From Pseudomonas sp. PB101 (GTDB lineage: Bacteria; Pseudomonadota; Gammaproteobacteria; Pseudomonadales; Pseudomonadaceae), in contig NZ_RWIR01000064.1 in NCBI RefSeq assembly GCF_009764265.1, positions 1-56,022 of the forward strand: a stretch of DNA of 56,022 nucleotides. Reading direction: 5' to 3'. Both the position numbers and the translations under genes were made by a program. The notes under the pieces were generated by a model. The model was given only the letters and a program-made list of their open reading frames with translations, was not told the origin of the DNA and did no database searches. Shown piece by piece: positions 47,498 to 56,022 of the stretch (position 1 is the first letter of the stretch; each line of letters starts with the position of its first letter).

Positions 47498-49030
47498 ATG
47501 AGCAATAACGCCTCTTTCACGCCGCCCAGCCTGGTGCTCAGCACCATCGGCCTGTCGCTGGCGACCTTCATGCAAGTGCTCGACACCACCATCGCCAACG
47601 TGGCGCTGCCGACGATTTCCGGCAACCTGGGCGTGAGTTCGGAGCAGGGCACCTGGGTCATCACTTCGTTCGCGGTGAGCAACGCCATCGCCTTGCCGCT
47701 GACCGGTTGGCTCAGTCGCCGTTTTGGCGAGGTGAAGCTGTTTGTCTGGGCAACACTGCTGTTCGTGCTGGCCTCGTTTTTGTGCGGGATTTCCACGTCC
47801 ATGCCTGAGCTGGTGGGCTTTCGGGTGCTGCAAGGGGTGGTGGCGGGGCCGTTGTACCCGATGACCCAAACCTTGCTGATTGCCGTTTATCCACCGGCGA
47901 AACGGGGGATGGCGCTGGCACTGTTGGCGATGGTCACGGTGGTCGCGCCGATTGCCGGGCCGATCCTCGGCGGTTGGATCACCGATAGCTACAGTTGGCC
48001 GTGGATCTTCTTCATCAACGTGCCGATCGGCCTGTTCGCCGCCTGGGTGGTGACCCAGCAGATGAAAAAACGTCCGGTGGTCACCAGTCGCCAACCGATG
48101 GATTACGTCGGCCTGATCGCCTTGATCATCGGCGTCGGGGCGCTGCAGATCGTGCTCGACAAGGGCAACGATGCCGACTGGTTCGAGTCCAGCTTCATCG
48201 TGATCGGTTCGGTTATTTCGGTGGTGGCCCTGGCGTTCTTCGTGATCTGGGAAATGACCGATGAACATCCGGTGGTCAACCTGCGCCTGTTCGCCCACCG
48301 CAACTTCCGCTACGGCACCATCGTGCTGATCCTGGGCTATGCCGGGTTCTTCGGGATCAACCTGATCCTGCCGCAGTGGTTGCAGACCCGATTGGGCTAC
48401 ACCGCGACCTGGGCCGGTTTTGCCGTCGCGCCGCTGGGGATCCTGCCGGTACTGCTGTCACCTTTCGTCGGCAAGTACGCACCGCGCTTCGACATGCGTG
48501 TGCTGGCGGGTGGGGCCTTCCTGGCCATCGGCCTGAGCTGCTTCATGCGCGCCGGTTTCACCAATGAAGTGGACTTCCAGCACATCGCCATGGTGCAACT
48601 GTTCATGGGCATCGGCGTGGCGCTGTTCTTCATGCCGACCCTGACCATCCTGCTCTCGGACCTGCCACCGCACCAGATTGCCGACGGCTCCGGACTGGCG
48701 ACCTTCCTGCGCACCCTGGGCGGCAGTTTTGCTGCATCGTTGACCACCTGGATCTGGATTCGTCGGGCCGACCAGCACCATGCCTACCTGACCGAAAGCA
48801 TCACCCCGTTCGATCCGGCCACCCGCGAAGCGTTGACCCAACTGGGCGGGGCAGGGGCCAAGGCCTACACGCAGCTGGAGCAGACGGTGGTCAGCCAGGC
48901 GTACATGCTGTCCACGGTGGATTACTTCACCTTGCTGGGCTGGATGTTCATGGGGCTGATATTGATCGTGTGGCTGGCCAAGCCGCCGTTTACCGCCAAG
49001 GCCGGGCCTGCGGCTTCCGCCGGACACTAA
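47498..49030 (+). CDS. emrB: EmrB-type DHA2 multidrug MFS transporter
   Basis: This 510-residue, 14-helix transporter has the DHA2 motif LATFMQVLDTTIANVALPTI in helix 1. GWLSRRFGEVKLFVWA is the MFS loop, and RVLQGVVAGPLYPMTQTLL (motif C-like) is in helix 5. It is the proton-driven inner-membrane pump of the tripartite system. AAAGGA 6 nt before ATG 47498 sets the start; a TTG at 47477 would add seven residues. The operon ends here, and a REPIN follows. Confidence 0.93.
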   Translation: MSNNASFTPPSLVLSTIGLSLATFMQVLDTTIANVALPTISGNLGVSSEQGTWVITSFAVSNAIALPLTGWLSRRFGEVKLFVWATLLFVLASFLCGISTSMPELVGFRVLQGVVAGPLYPMTQTLLIAVYPPAKRGMALALLAMVTVVAPIAGPILGGWITDSYSWPWIFFINVPIGLFAAWVVTQQMKKRPVVTSRQPMDYVGLIALIIGVGALQIVLDKGNDADWFESSFIVIGSVISVVALAFFVIWEMTDEHPVVNLRLFAHRNFRYGTIVLILGYAGFFGINLILPQWLQTRLGYTATWAGFAVAPLGILPVLLSPFVGKYAPRFDMRVLAGGAFLAIGLSCFMRAGFTNEVDFQHIAMVQLFMGIGVALFFMPTLTILLSDLPPHQIADGSGLATFLRTLGGSFAASLTTWIWIRRADQHHAYLTESITPFDPATREALTQLGGAGAKAYTQLEQTVVSQAYMLSTVDYFTLLGWMFMGLILIVWLAKPPFTAKAGPAASAGH

Positions 49031-49046
49031 ACACCGCAGTTCCAAT

Positions 49047-49136
49047 GTGGGAGCGGGCTTGCCCGCGATGGCGGCATATCATCCAACATGGAAGTTGAAT
49101 GTGGCGGCCCCATCGCGGGCAAGCCCGCTCCCACAG
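49047..49136. repeat. REPIN after emrB
   Basis: GTGGGAGCGGGCTTGCCCGC and its inverse flank a spacer of about 45 bp between the convergent emrB and lpxH genes. Confidence 0.87.
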
Positions 49137-49153
49137 GGTTATGTGTTTGGTCG

Positions 49154-49906
49154 TTAGTTCGCGGGTGCGGCGAGTTGCGGTGGCGGGGCGAAGTCGAACG
49201 GCGCCAGGGCAAACCCTTGCTCATCGACCTGCAGCGCCCAGCCCTGACGATCCCAATCCCCCAGCACAATGCGCCGCGCCGCTTGCTCGCCGAGCTGCAA
49301 TTTGTGAATCGCCGGACGGTGGGTATGTCCGTGGATCAGGGTCTTCACGCCGAACGCCTGCATGATCCGCGGAATCTCCTCGGGCGTGACGTCGACAATG
49401 TCATTGGCCTTCATCCGCGTTTGCGCGCGGCTTTCATTGCGCAGTTTGCGTGCCAGCTTGTGCCGGGTGCGCAACGGCAGGTTGCGCAGGATGAACAGGG
49501 TGACCGGGTTGCGCAGGTAGCGACGCAGCTTCATATAGCCTTCGTCGCGGGTGCAGAGGCTGTCGCCGTGCATCAGCAGCACCGGCTCGCCGTTGAACTG
49601 CACGACGCTCGGGTCCTTCAGCAGGGTGCAGCCGGCCTGTTTGCAGAAGGCCTTGCCGAGCATGAAGTCGCGATTGCCGTGCATCAGGAAAATGGCCGTG
49701 CCGCTGTCGCTTAGGTCGCGCAGGGCCTGGCAGATGGAGCGCTGGAAGGGTGTCATGGCGTCGTCGCCAATCCACACCTCGAAAAAGTCGCCCAGGATGT
49801 ACAACGCACTCGCCGAGCGGGCGCGTCCGGCGAGCAAATCCAGAAACGCCCGGGTGATGTCCGGGCGCTCCTCTTCCAGATGTAAATCTGAAATCAGCAG
49901 TATCAC
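49154..49906 (-). CDS. lpxH: UDP-2,3-diacylglucosamine diphosphatase
   Basis: This 250-residue metallophosphoesterase of lipid A synthesis splits UDP-2,3-diacylglucosamine to lipid X and UMP at the inner membrane. The metal-binding series is complete: SDLHLEE, GDFFEVWIGDD, HGNRDFML, HGDSLCTRD and HGHTHRPA. The start is GTG 49906, overlapping the ppiB stop (GTGA), so translation is coupled. Pairing with ppiB beside glnS and cysS matches the arrangement seen in Pseudomonas. Confidence 0.93.
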   Translation of the reverse strand: MILLISDLHLEEERPDITRAFLDLLAGRARSASALYILGDFFEVWIGDDAMTPFQRSICQALRDLSDSGTAIFLMHGNRDFMLGKAFCKQAGCTLLKDPSVVQFNGEPVLLMHGDSLCTRDEGYMKLRRYLRNPVTLFILRNLPLRTRHKLARKLRNESRAQTRMKANDIVDVTPEEIPRIMQAFGVKTLIHGHTHRPAIHKLQLGEQAARRIVLGDWDRQGWALQVDEQGFALAPFDFAPPPQLAAPAN

Positions 49907-50406
49907 TCAATGATCTCGGCTTTCTCGATGATCACGTCGTCTGCCGGTACGTCCTGGTGGCCGGACTTGGAAGTGGTGGCCACGCCTTTGATCTTGTCGA
50001 CAACGTCGGTGCCCGCGGTCACTTTACCGAATACCGCGTAGCCCCAGCCCTGAACGTTCTTGCCGCTGTGGTTGAGGAAGCTGTTGTCGGCCACGTTGAT
50101 GAAGAACTGCGCGGAGGCCGAATGCGGCTCCATGGTACGGGCCATGGCGACGGTGTATTTTTCGTTGGAAAGACCGTTGTCAGCTTCGTTCTGGATGCTT
50201 GGGCGCTTGTCTTTCTTTTCTTTCATGCCTGGCTCGAAACCGCCGCCCTGGATCATGAAGTTGCCGATGACACGGTGGAAAACAGTGTTTTCGTAGTGAC
50301 CGGCTTTAACGTACTCGACGAAGTTGGCCACGGTGATCGGGGCTTTTTCGGCGTTCAGTTCGATGACGATGTCACCGTGGTTAGTAGTCAGTTTGACTTG
50401 GGTCAT
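49903..50406 (-). CDS. ppiB: Peptidyl-prolyl cis-trans isomerase B (cyclophilin)
   Basis: This 167-residue cytoplasmic cyclophilin has the active-site FHRVIGNFMIQGGGFEPG, MARTMEPHSASAQFFINVAD and YAVFGKVTAG. No signal peptide is present, which supports PpiB over PpiA. It speeds proline isomerisation in folding. It is the first gene of a ppiB-lpxH unit and is divergent from glnS across about 266 bp. Confidence 0.94.
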   Translation of the reverse strand: MTQVKLTTNHGDIVIELNAEKAPITVANFVEYVKAGHYENTVFHRVIGNFMIQGGGFEPGMKEKKDKRPSIQNEADNGLSNEKYTVAMARTMEPHSASAQFFINVADNSFLNHSGKNVQGWGYAVFGKVTAGTDVVDKIKGVATTSKSGHQDVPADDVIIEKAEIIE

Positions 50407-50672
50407 GATCGGGACTCTTTTGAGGTGGAGCGTATTGAAGGAATTCTTGGTGTTGGAACATCACGTCCCGCCACCGGTTCAGCCTTTTTGGCCAAGGTGC
50501 GCAGTTTAGCGTGCCAGACGCGAATTTCGAGGCTGTTTTTTCATTTGCGTCCTATTAAATGCGACGGTTTACAGAGTGCGCTCTGTCAGGTACTTGACGG
50601 CATCGGCTATGATAGCGGCTTTGTTTTGTCCGGCCTTCATTACGGCCACGCACTTGTACGTTCAAGGATCCT

Positions 50673-52370
<1,698 letters not shown>

Positions 52371-52392
52371 TTCAGCGTCAAGGAAATATAAA

Positions 52393-53775
52393 GTGCTGAC
52401 GATCTACAACACGCTCACCAAGAGCAAAGAAGTCTTCAAGCCTTTGGATGGCAACAACGTGCGCATGTACGTCTGCGGGATGACCGTGTACGACTACTGC
52501 CACATTGGCCACGGCCGCAGCATGGTCGCGTTTGACCTGGTGACCCGCTGGCTGCGGTTCAGCGGTTATAACCTGACCTACGTGCGCAACATCACCGACA
52601 TCGAAGACAAGATCATCAATCGTGCCCGCGAGAACGGCGAACCGTTCGACGCGCTGACCGAACGCATGATCACTGCAATGCATGAGGACGAGGCGCGCCT
52701 CAACATCCTCAAGCCGGACATGGAACCGCGTGCCACCGATCACATTCCGGGCATGCTGAGCATGATCCAGACCCTGATCGACAAGGGTTATGCCTACGCA
52801 CCGGGCAATGGCGACGTGTACTACCGCGTCGCCAAGTTCATGGGTTACGGCAAGCTGTCGCGCAAGAAGATCGAAGACCTGCGCATCGGCGCACGGATCG
52901 AAGTCGACGAGTCCAAGCAGGACCCGCTGGACTTCGTACTGTGGAAAGCCACCAAGCCGGGTGAGCCGAGCTGGGAATCGCCGTGGGGCGCCGGGCGTCC
53001 GGGCTGGCACATCGAGTGCTCGGTGATGTCCACCTGCTGCCTGGGCGAGACTTTCGACATTCATGGCGGCGGCAGCGACCTTGAGTTTCCGCACCACGAA
53101 AACGAAATCGCCCAGAGCGAAGCGGCCACCGGCAAGACCTACGCCAACGCGTGGATGCATTGCGGCATGATCCGTATCAATGGCGAGAAGATGTCCAAGT
53201 CCTTGAACAACTTCTTCACCATTCGCGACGTGCTCGACAAGTACCACCCGGAAGTCGTGCGTTATCTGCTGGTGTCGAGCCACTACCGCAGCGCCATCAA
53301 CTATTCGGAAGACAACCTCAAGGACGCCAAGGGCGCCCTGGAGCGTTTCTACCACGCGTTGAAAGGCCTGCCGAGCGTGGCGCCTGCTGGCGGCGAAGCC
53401 TTCGTCGAGCGCTTCACCACTGTGATGAACGACGACTTCGGCACGCCGGAAGCTTGTGCGGTGTTGTTCGAGATGGTTCGTGAAATCAACCGTCTGCGTG
53501 AAAGCGATCTGAACGCAGCGGCCGCTCTGGCAGCCCGTTTGAAAGAACTGGCCAGCGTACTGGGTGTGTTGCAGCTCGAAGCCGATGACTTCCTGCAAGC
53601 GGGCGCTGAAGGGCGCGTGGATGCAGCCGAAGTCGAAGCGCTGATCGCTGCGCGCCTGGCGGCACGTGCCGGCAAGGACTGGGCCGAATCCGACCGCATC
53701 CGCGACCAGCTCACCGCCATGGGCGTGGTGCTGGAAGACGGCAAGGGCGGCACGACCTGGCGTTTGGCTGATTGA
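52393..53775 (+). CDS. cysS: Cysteinyl-tRNA synthetase
   Basis: This 460-residue class I synthetase begins MLTIYNTLTKSKEVFKPLDG. Zinc and active-site elements are MYVCGMTVYDYCHIGHGRS, WHIECSVMSTCCLGETFDIH and GGGSDLEFPHHENE. The KMSKS loop is GEKMSKSLNNF. The start is GTG 52393 with AAGGAAA 8 nt upstream; 14 further codons are open but lie in the glnS end. It is followed by a clear terminator. Confidence 0.95.
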   Translation: MLTIYNTLTKSKEVFKPLDGNNVRMYVCGMTVYDYCHIGHGRSMVAFDLVTRWLRFSGYNLTYVRNITDIEDKIINRARENGEPFDALTERMITAMHEDEARLNILKPDMEPRATDHIPGMLSMIQTLIDKGYAYAPGNGDVYYRVAKFMGYGKLSRKKIEDLRIGARIEVDESKQDPLDFVLWKATKPGEPSWESPWGAGRPGWHIECSVMSTCCLGETFDIHGGGSDLEFPHHENEIAQSEAATGKTYANAWMHCGMIRINGEKMSKSLNNFFTIRDVLDKYHPEVVRYLLVSSHYRSAINYSEDNLKDAKGALERFYHALKGLPSVAPAGGEAFVERFTTVMNDDFGTPEACAVLFEMVREINRLRESDLNAAAALAARLKELASVLGVLQLEADDFLQAGAEGRVDAAEVEALIAARLAARAGKDWAESDRIRDQLTAMGVVLEDGKGGTTWRLAD

Positions 53776-53796
53776 TTGCTTGATCTGCTGTAAAAC

Positions 53797-53825
53797 AAAA
53801 CCCGCCTAGTGCGGGTTTTTGTTTT
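53797..53825 (+). terminator. Rho-independent terminator of glnS-cysS
   Basis: AAAACCCGC (53797-53805) and GCGGGTTTT (53811-53819) form a 9-bp stem with loop CTAGT and a T-rich tail (TTTTTGTTTTT), 22 bp after the cysS stop. Confidence 0.92.
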
Positions 53826-53862
53826 TGAACAGGGGGATATATGTGGAGTCCGGGCTGACGTC

Positions 53863-53951
53863 ATCGCTGGCAAGCCAGCTCCCACAGTGTCCGTGTCGTA
53901 CACAAAATCCATGCAGCCCGCTGAACCTGTGGGAGCTGGCTCGCCAGCGAT
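53863..53951. repeat. REPIN downstream of cysS
   Basis: ATCGCTGGCAAGCCAGCTCC and GGAGCTGGCTCGCCAGCGAT form an inverted pair with about 50 bp between, located between the cysS terminator and the end of the sigma-54 activator gene. Confidence 0.87.
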
Positions 53952-53972
53952 GGGGGTCGTTCGGCCAACCCG

Positions 53973-55805
53973 TCATTCAGCCTGGCGCAACCGCTTGTAA
54001 AGGGTATTGCGGCTCACCCCAAGCCTGCGTGCCAGGTAGGAAATATTCCCCCCGACCGCCTGCAACTGCCGGTTCAGCGCCTCGATATCATTGAGGTCAA
54101 CGGCCAATGGTTCCTGCGTCTCCACCGGCTCCATCTCCAGGTCGACAAAAAAATCATCCGGCAAATGCTCCGGCCGTATCGGTTGCTCCTCGGCCATGGC
54201 CAGGGCGACCTGAATCACGCTGCTGACCTGGCGCAGGTTACCCGGCCACGGATGGCGGCCGAACAACGCCATCACTTCCTGGCTCAAACCGGCCCATTGC
54301 GCGGGTTCACGGTGCTGCTCCCAAAGGCGCTTGAACAGTGCTTCTTTATCGCTTCGTTCTCTTAGCGGCGGCAGTTCCAGGGTCAGGCCGCCGATGCGGT
54401 AATACAGGTCTTCGCGAAACCGCCCCAGCTGGACTTGTTCACGCAACGAGCGATTGGTCGCGGAAATGATGCGCAAGTCCACCGGGAACAACTCACTGCT
54501 GCCCACCGGTTGCACGCAGCGCTCCTGCAACACCCGCAACAGTCGCGCCTGGGTCGGCAGCGGCATGTCACCGATTTCGTCGAGGAACAGCGTGCCTTTG
54601 TCAGCCTTGCGGATCAGCCCGATGCTGCCTTTCTGATTGGCACCGGTGAATGCACCTTTCTCATAACCAAACAGCTCTGATTCCACCAGTTCGGCGGGAA
54701 TCGCCGCACAGTTGACCGCGATGAGCGCTTGTTTGCTGCGTGAGCTGGCCTGGTGCAGCGCTTTGACGAAGACTTCTTTACCAACGCCGGTTTCACCGTG
54801 GATCAGCAATGGAATGTCTTTTTCCAGCAAGCGCTCGGCCTGGCGCACAGCTTTTTCCACGCGGCTGTCACCGTAATGCAGAGTGTTGAGGCTGATGGCG
54901 GCGGGTGTAGCTACAACCGGTTCGGTGAACACTCGAGGTTGAATTGATACCTGTTTCGGCCGCTTCAACAGGCACTGGAAGCGATTGCGCCCCGAGGTTT
55001 GCAGGGCGAAGGGCAGGCCTTCGGGCTGGTTCAGCAACTCCAGCAGCGAAACCTTGAACAGGCTCTCGACACTGACCCGCGACAGGCTGATGCCCAGCAG
55101 ATTGTCGGCGCGGCGATTGGCGGAAAGCACCTGGCCGCTTTCATCGAAAATCAGCAAGCCGGCCCATTGGCTGTCGAGGTTGTTCAGCCCGGTGTTGAAC
55201 GTCAGTTGGAAATGCTGGCCATGGAACAGGTTGAGGATCAGCCGGTTTTCCACGGTCTGGCTCATCATCTTGACCATGCCCAGGGTGTGGGAGGGCGGCA
55301 GGTAGCTGTCACTGGACACGTCCAGCACCGCGATCACCTTGCGCTCGGCATCGAAAATCGGCGCGGCGGAACCGGTCATGAAGCGGTTGGCCTTGAGGAA
55401 GTGTTCATCGTGCTCGATATGCACGGCTTGCTCGCAGGCCAGGGCGGTGCCGATGGCGTTGGTGCCGGTGCAGCGCTCCATCCAGCTGGCGCCGGCACTA
55501 AAGCCTCGGGCCAGTTTCGGTTCGATAAAGCGCTGGGTGCCCCAGGACGTGAGCACCTGGCCCTGATGGTCGGCGAGCATGATCAGGCAATTGGAATTGC
55601 TCAGGATGTTCTCGTAGTAGGGCAGGACTTCCTGATGGGTGGTTTGCACCAGTGAGTGCTGGCTCTCCAGCAGTTGCGCGATGCCCGCGGCCGGCAACTG
55701 GTCGAAGGCCGGCGCGCTTTGGTGACTGAGGCCGAACGCGCGGCATCGCGACCAGGAGTCCTGGATGATGGCGTCGTGGGACAGCGGCGAGGCGGGTGCG
55801 GCCAT
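53973..55805 (-). CDS. AcoR-type sigma-54-dependent transcriptional activator
   Basis: This 610-residue enhancer-binding protein has an N-terminal GAF sensor (~50-190; GASWMERCTGTNAIGTALAC, FMTGSAAPIFDAERKVIAVL). A PAS-like linker (~200-290) precedes an AAA+ domain with Walker A HGETGVGKEVF, GAFTGA at ELFGYEKGAFTGANQ and Walker B GTLFLDEIGDMP. The Fis-type helix-turn-helix at the C-terminus is ISYLARRLGVSRNTLYKRL. Such AcoR-like proteins switch on catabolic operons for acetoin, alcohols or aldehydes. No target operon is in view: downstream lies cysS, and upstream an IS element starts about 100 bp from the ATG. The ligand is unknown. Confidence 0.9.
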   Translation of the reverse strand: MAAPASPLSHDAIIQDSWSRCRAFGLSHQSAPAFDQLPAAGIAQLLESQHSLVQTTHQEVLPYYENILSNSNCLIMLADHQGQVLTSWGTQRFIEPKLARGFSAGASWMERCTGTNAIGTALACEQAVHIEHDEHFLKANRFMTGSAAPIFDAERKVIAVLDVSSDSYLPPSHTLGMVKMMSQTVENRLILNLFHGQHFQLTFNTGLNNLDSQWAGLLIFDESGQVLSANRRADNLLGISLSRVSVESLFKVSLLELLNQPEGLPFALQTSGRNRFQCLLKRPKQVSIQPRVFTEPVVATPAAISLNTLHYGDSRVEKAVRQAERLLEKDIPLLIHGETGVGKEVFVKALHQASSRSKQALIAVNCAAIPAELVESELFGYEKGAFTGANQKGSIGLIRKADKGTLFLDEIGDMPLPTQARLLRVLQERCVQPVGSSELFPVDLRIISATNRSLREQVQLGRFREDLYYRIGGLTLELPPLRERSDKEALFKRLWEQHREPAQWAGLSQEVMALFGRHPWPGNLRQVSSVIQVALAMAEEQPIRPEHLPDDFFVDLEMEPVETQEPLAVDLNDIEALNRQLQAVGGNISYLARRLGVSRNTLYKRLRQAE

Positions 55806-55908
55806 GGCAGTCGATCTCTGGGCAAGCTTTTATTGTTTTTATGGGTTTTGCACATCACGTTGAATCTCACACGTGACGGTTCTGGCGTGCCACGCCTTTG
55901 GACTGACC

Positions 55909-56022
55909 CCAAAATGTTGGACGGTCTACTGCCACATGCCCACTGACTGAGTCCTGTATTCCACAGGACTCAGTCCGCCGAGCTTTGATTTGATCCGATC
56001 ATGATTGTAGTAACTGATGTAC
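55909..56022. mobile_element. IS3-family insertion sequence, one end only
   Basis: TGGACTGACCCCAAAATGTT at 55909 is an IS3-type terminal inverted repeat. Immediately inside it, on the minus strand, is the 3' end of an orfB transposase. The element continues past the window, so its full length, target duplication and intactness cannot be judged. Confidence 0.8.
55926..56022 (-). CDS. IS3-family transposase OrfB, C-terminal fragment
   Basis: The minus strand reads YISYYNHDRIKSKLGGLSPV then EYRTQSVGMWQ and stops at TAG 55928-55926. YNxxRIKxKLxGLSPVEYRT is the conserved end of IS3-family OrfB (DDE integrase). The 5' part lies outside the window. Confidence 0.85.
   Translation of the reverse strand, partial: YISYYNHDRIKSKLGGLSPVEYRTQSVGMWQ

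Overview
The window reads as chromosomal DNA of a fluorescent Pseudomonas (P. fluorescens group). The support is GC-rich coding sequence with a strong G/C third-position bias, a complete leucine/isovalerate (liu) catabolic set with its MerR-type regulator, PrrF- and Crc-type small RNAs, a glnS-cysS/ppiB-lpxH block, and twelve REP-pair elements (REPINs) of types common in this group. The species cannot be fixed from the sequence alone.

Layout. 0-4.9 kb: 3' end of an RTX-type protein, a small membrane protein, 2,4-dienoyl-CoA reductase (fadH), a D-cysteine desulfhydrase/ACC-deaminase-like enzyme and a cytochrome b561. 5-12.2 kb: a 2-aminoethylphosphonate (AEP) locus with phnW, phnX, two LysR regulators, an organophosphate-antiporter-type MFS permease and a FAD amine oxidase. 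12.2-17.2 kb: an orphan short VgrG, a YebC-family protein, a leucine-rich-repeat protein kinase and an AFG1/ZapE ATPase. 17.2-20.3 kb: an anti-sigma/ECF sigma pair facing a periplasmic catalase-like peroxidase and a cytochrome b561, with matching GGAATAA-N14-CGTCT promoters on the two strands. 20.3-23.1 kb: a CCP-like M14 carboxypeptidase, a PrrF iron-stress sRNA behind a Fur box, a small Pseudomonas protein and a lambda-CI-like repressor that has lost its self-cleavage serine.

23.1-32.9 kb: liuABCD, a divergent acyl-CoA synthetase, a CrcY-like sRNA with a sigma-54 promoter, then liuE and liuR. Three LiuR-type palindromes mark the regulon. 33-38.6 kb: a LysR/acyl-CoA dehydrogenase pair, a PstS-OmpA fusion, xthA and a GNAT acetyltransferase. 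38.6-44 kb: tamA-tamB. 44.2-49 kb: a marR-outer membrane factor-emrA-emrB multidrug efflux operon with two identical operator palindromes. 49-53.8 kb: lpxH, ppiB, glnS and cysS. 53.9-56 kb: an AcoR-type sigma-54 activator, and an IS3-family element that begins about 100 bp upstream of it and runs off the window.

How the parts work together. PhnW and PhnX turn AEP into acetaldehyde and phosphate, and the adjacent permease and flavoenzyme probably widen the substrate range. The Liu enzymes take isovaleryl-CoA to acetoacetate and acetyl-CoA. A Crc-titrating RNA sits inside this locus, so a global carbon-catabolite switch is physically embedded in an amino-acid catabolism cluster. The ECF module looks like a self-amplifying envelope peroxide-defence unit. 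Candidates for the least described biology are the ECF/peroxidase/b561 module, the LRR-kinase, the non-cleavable repressor with its divergent partner, and the PstS-OmpA fusion.
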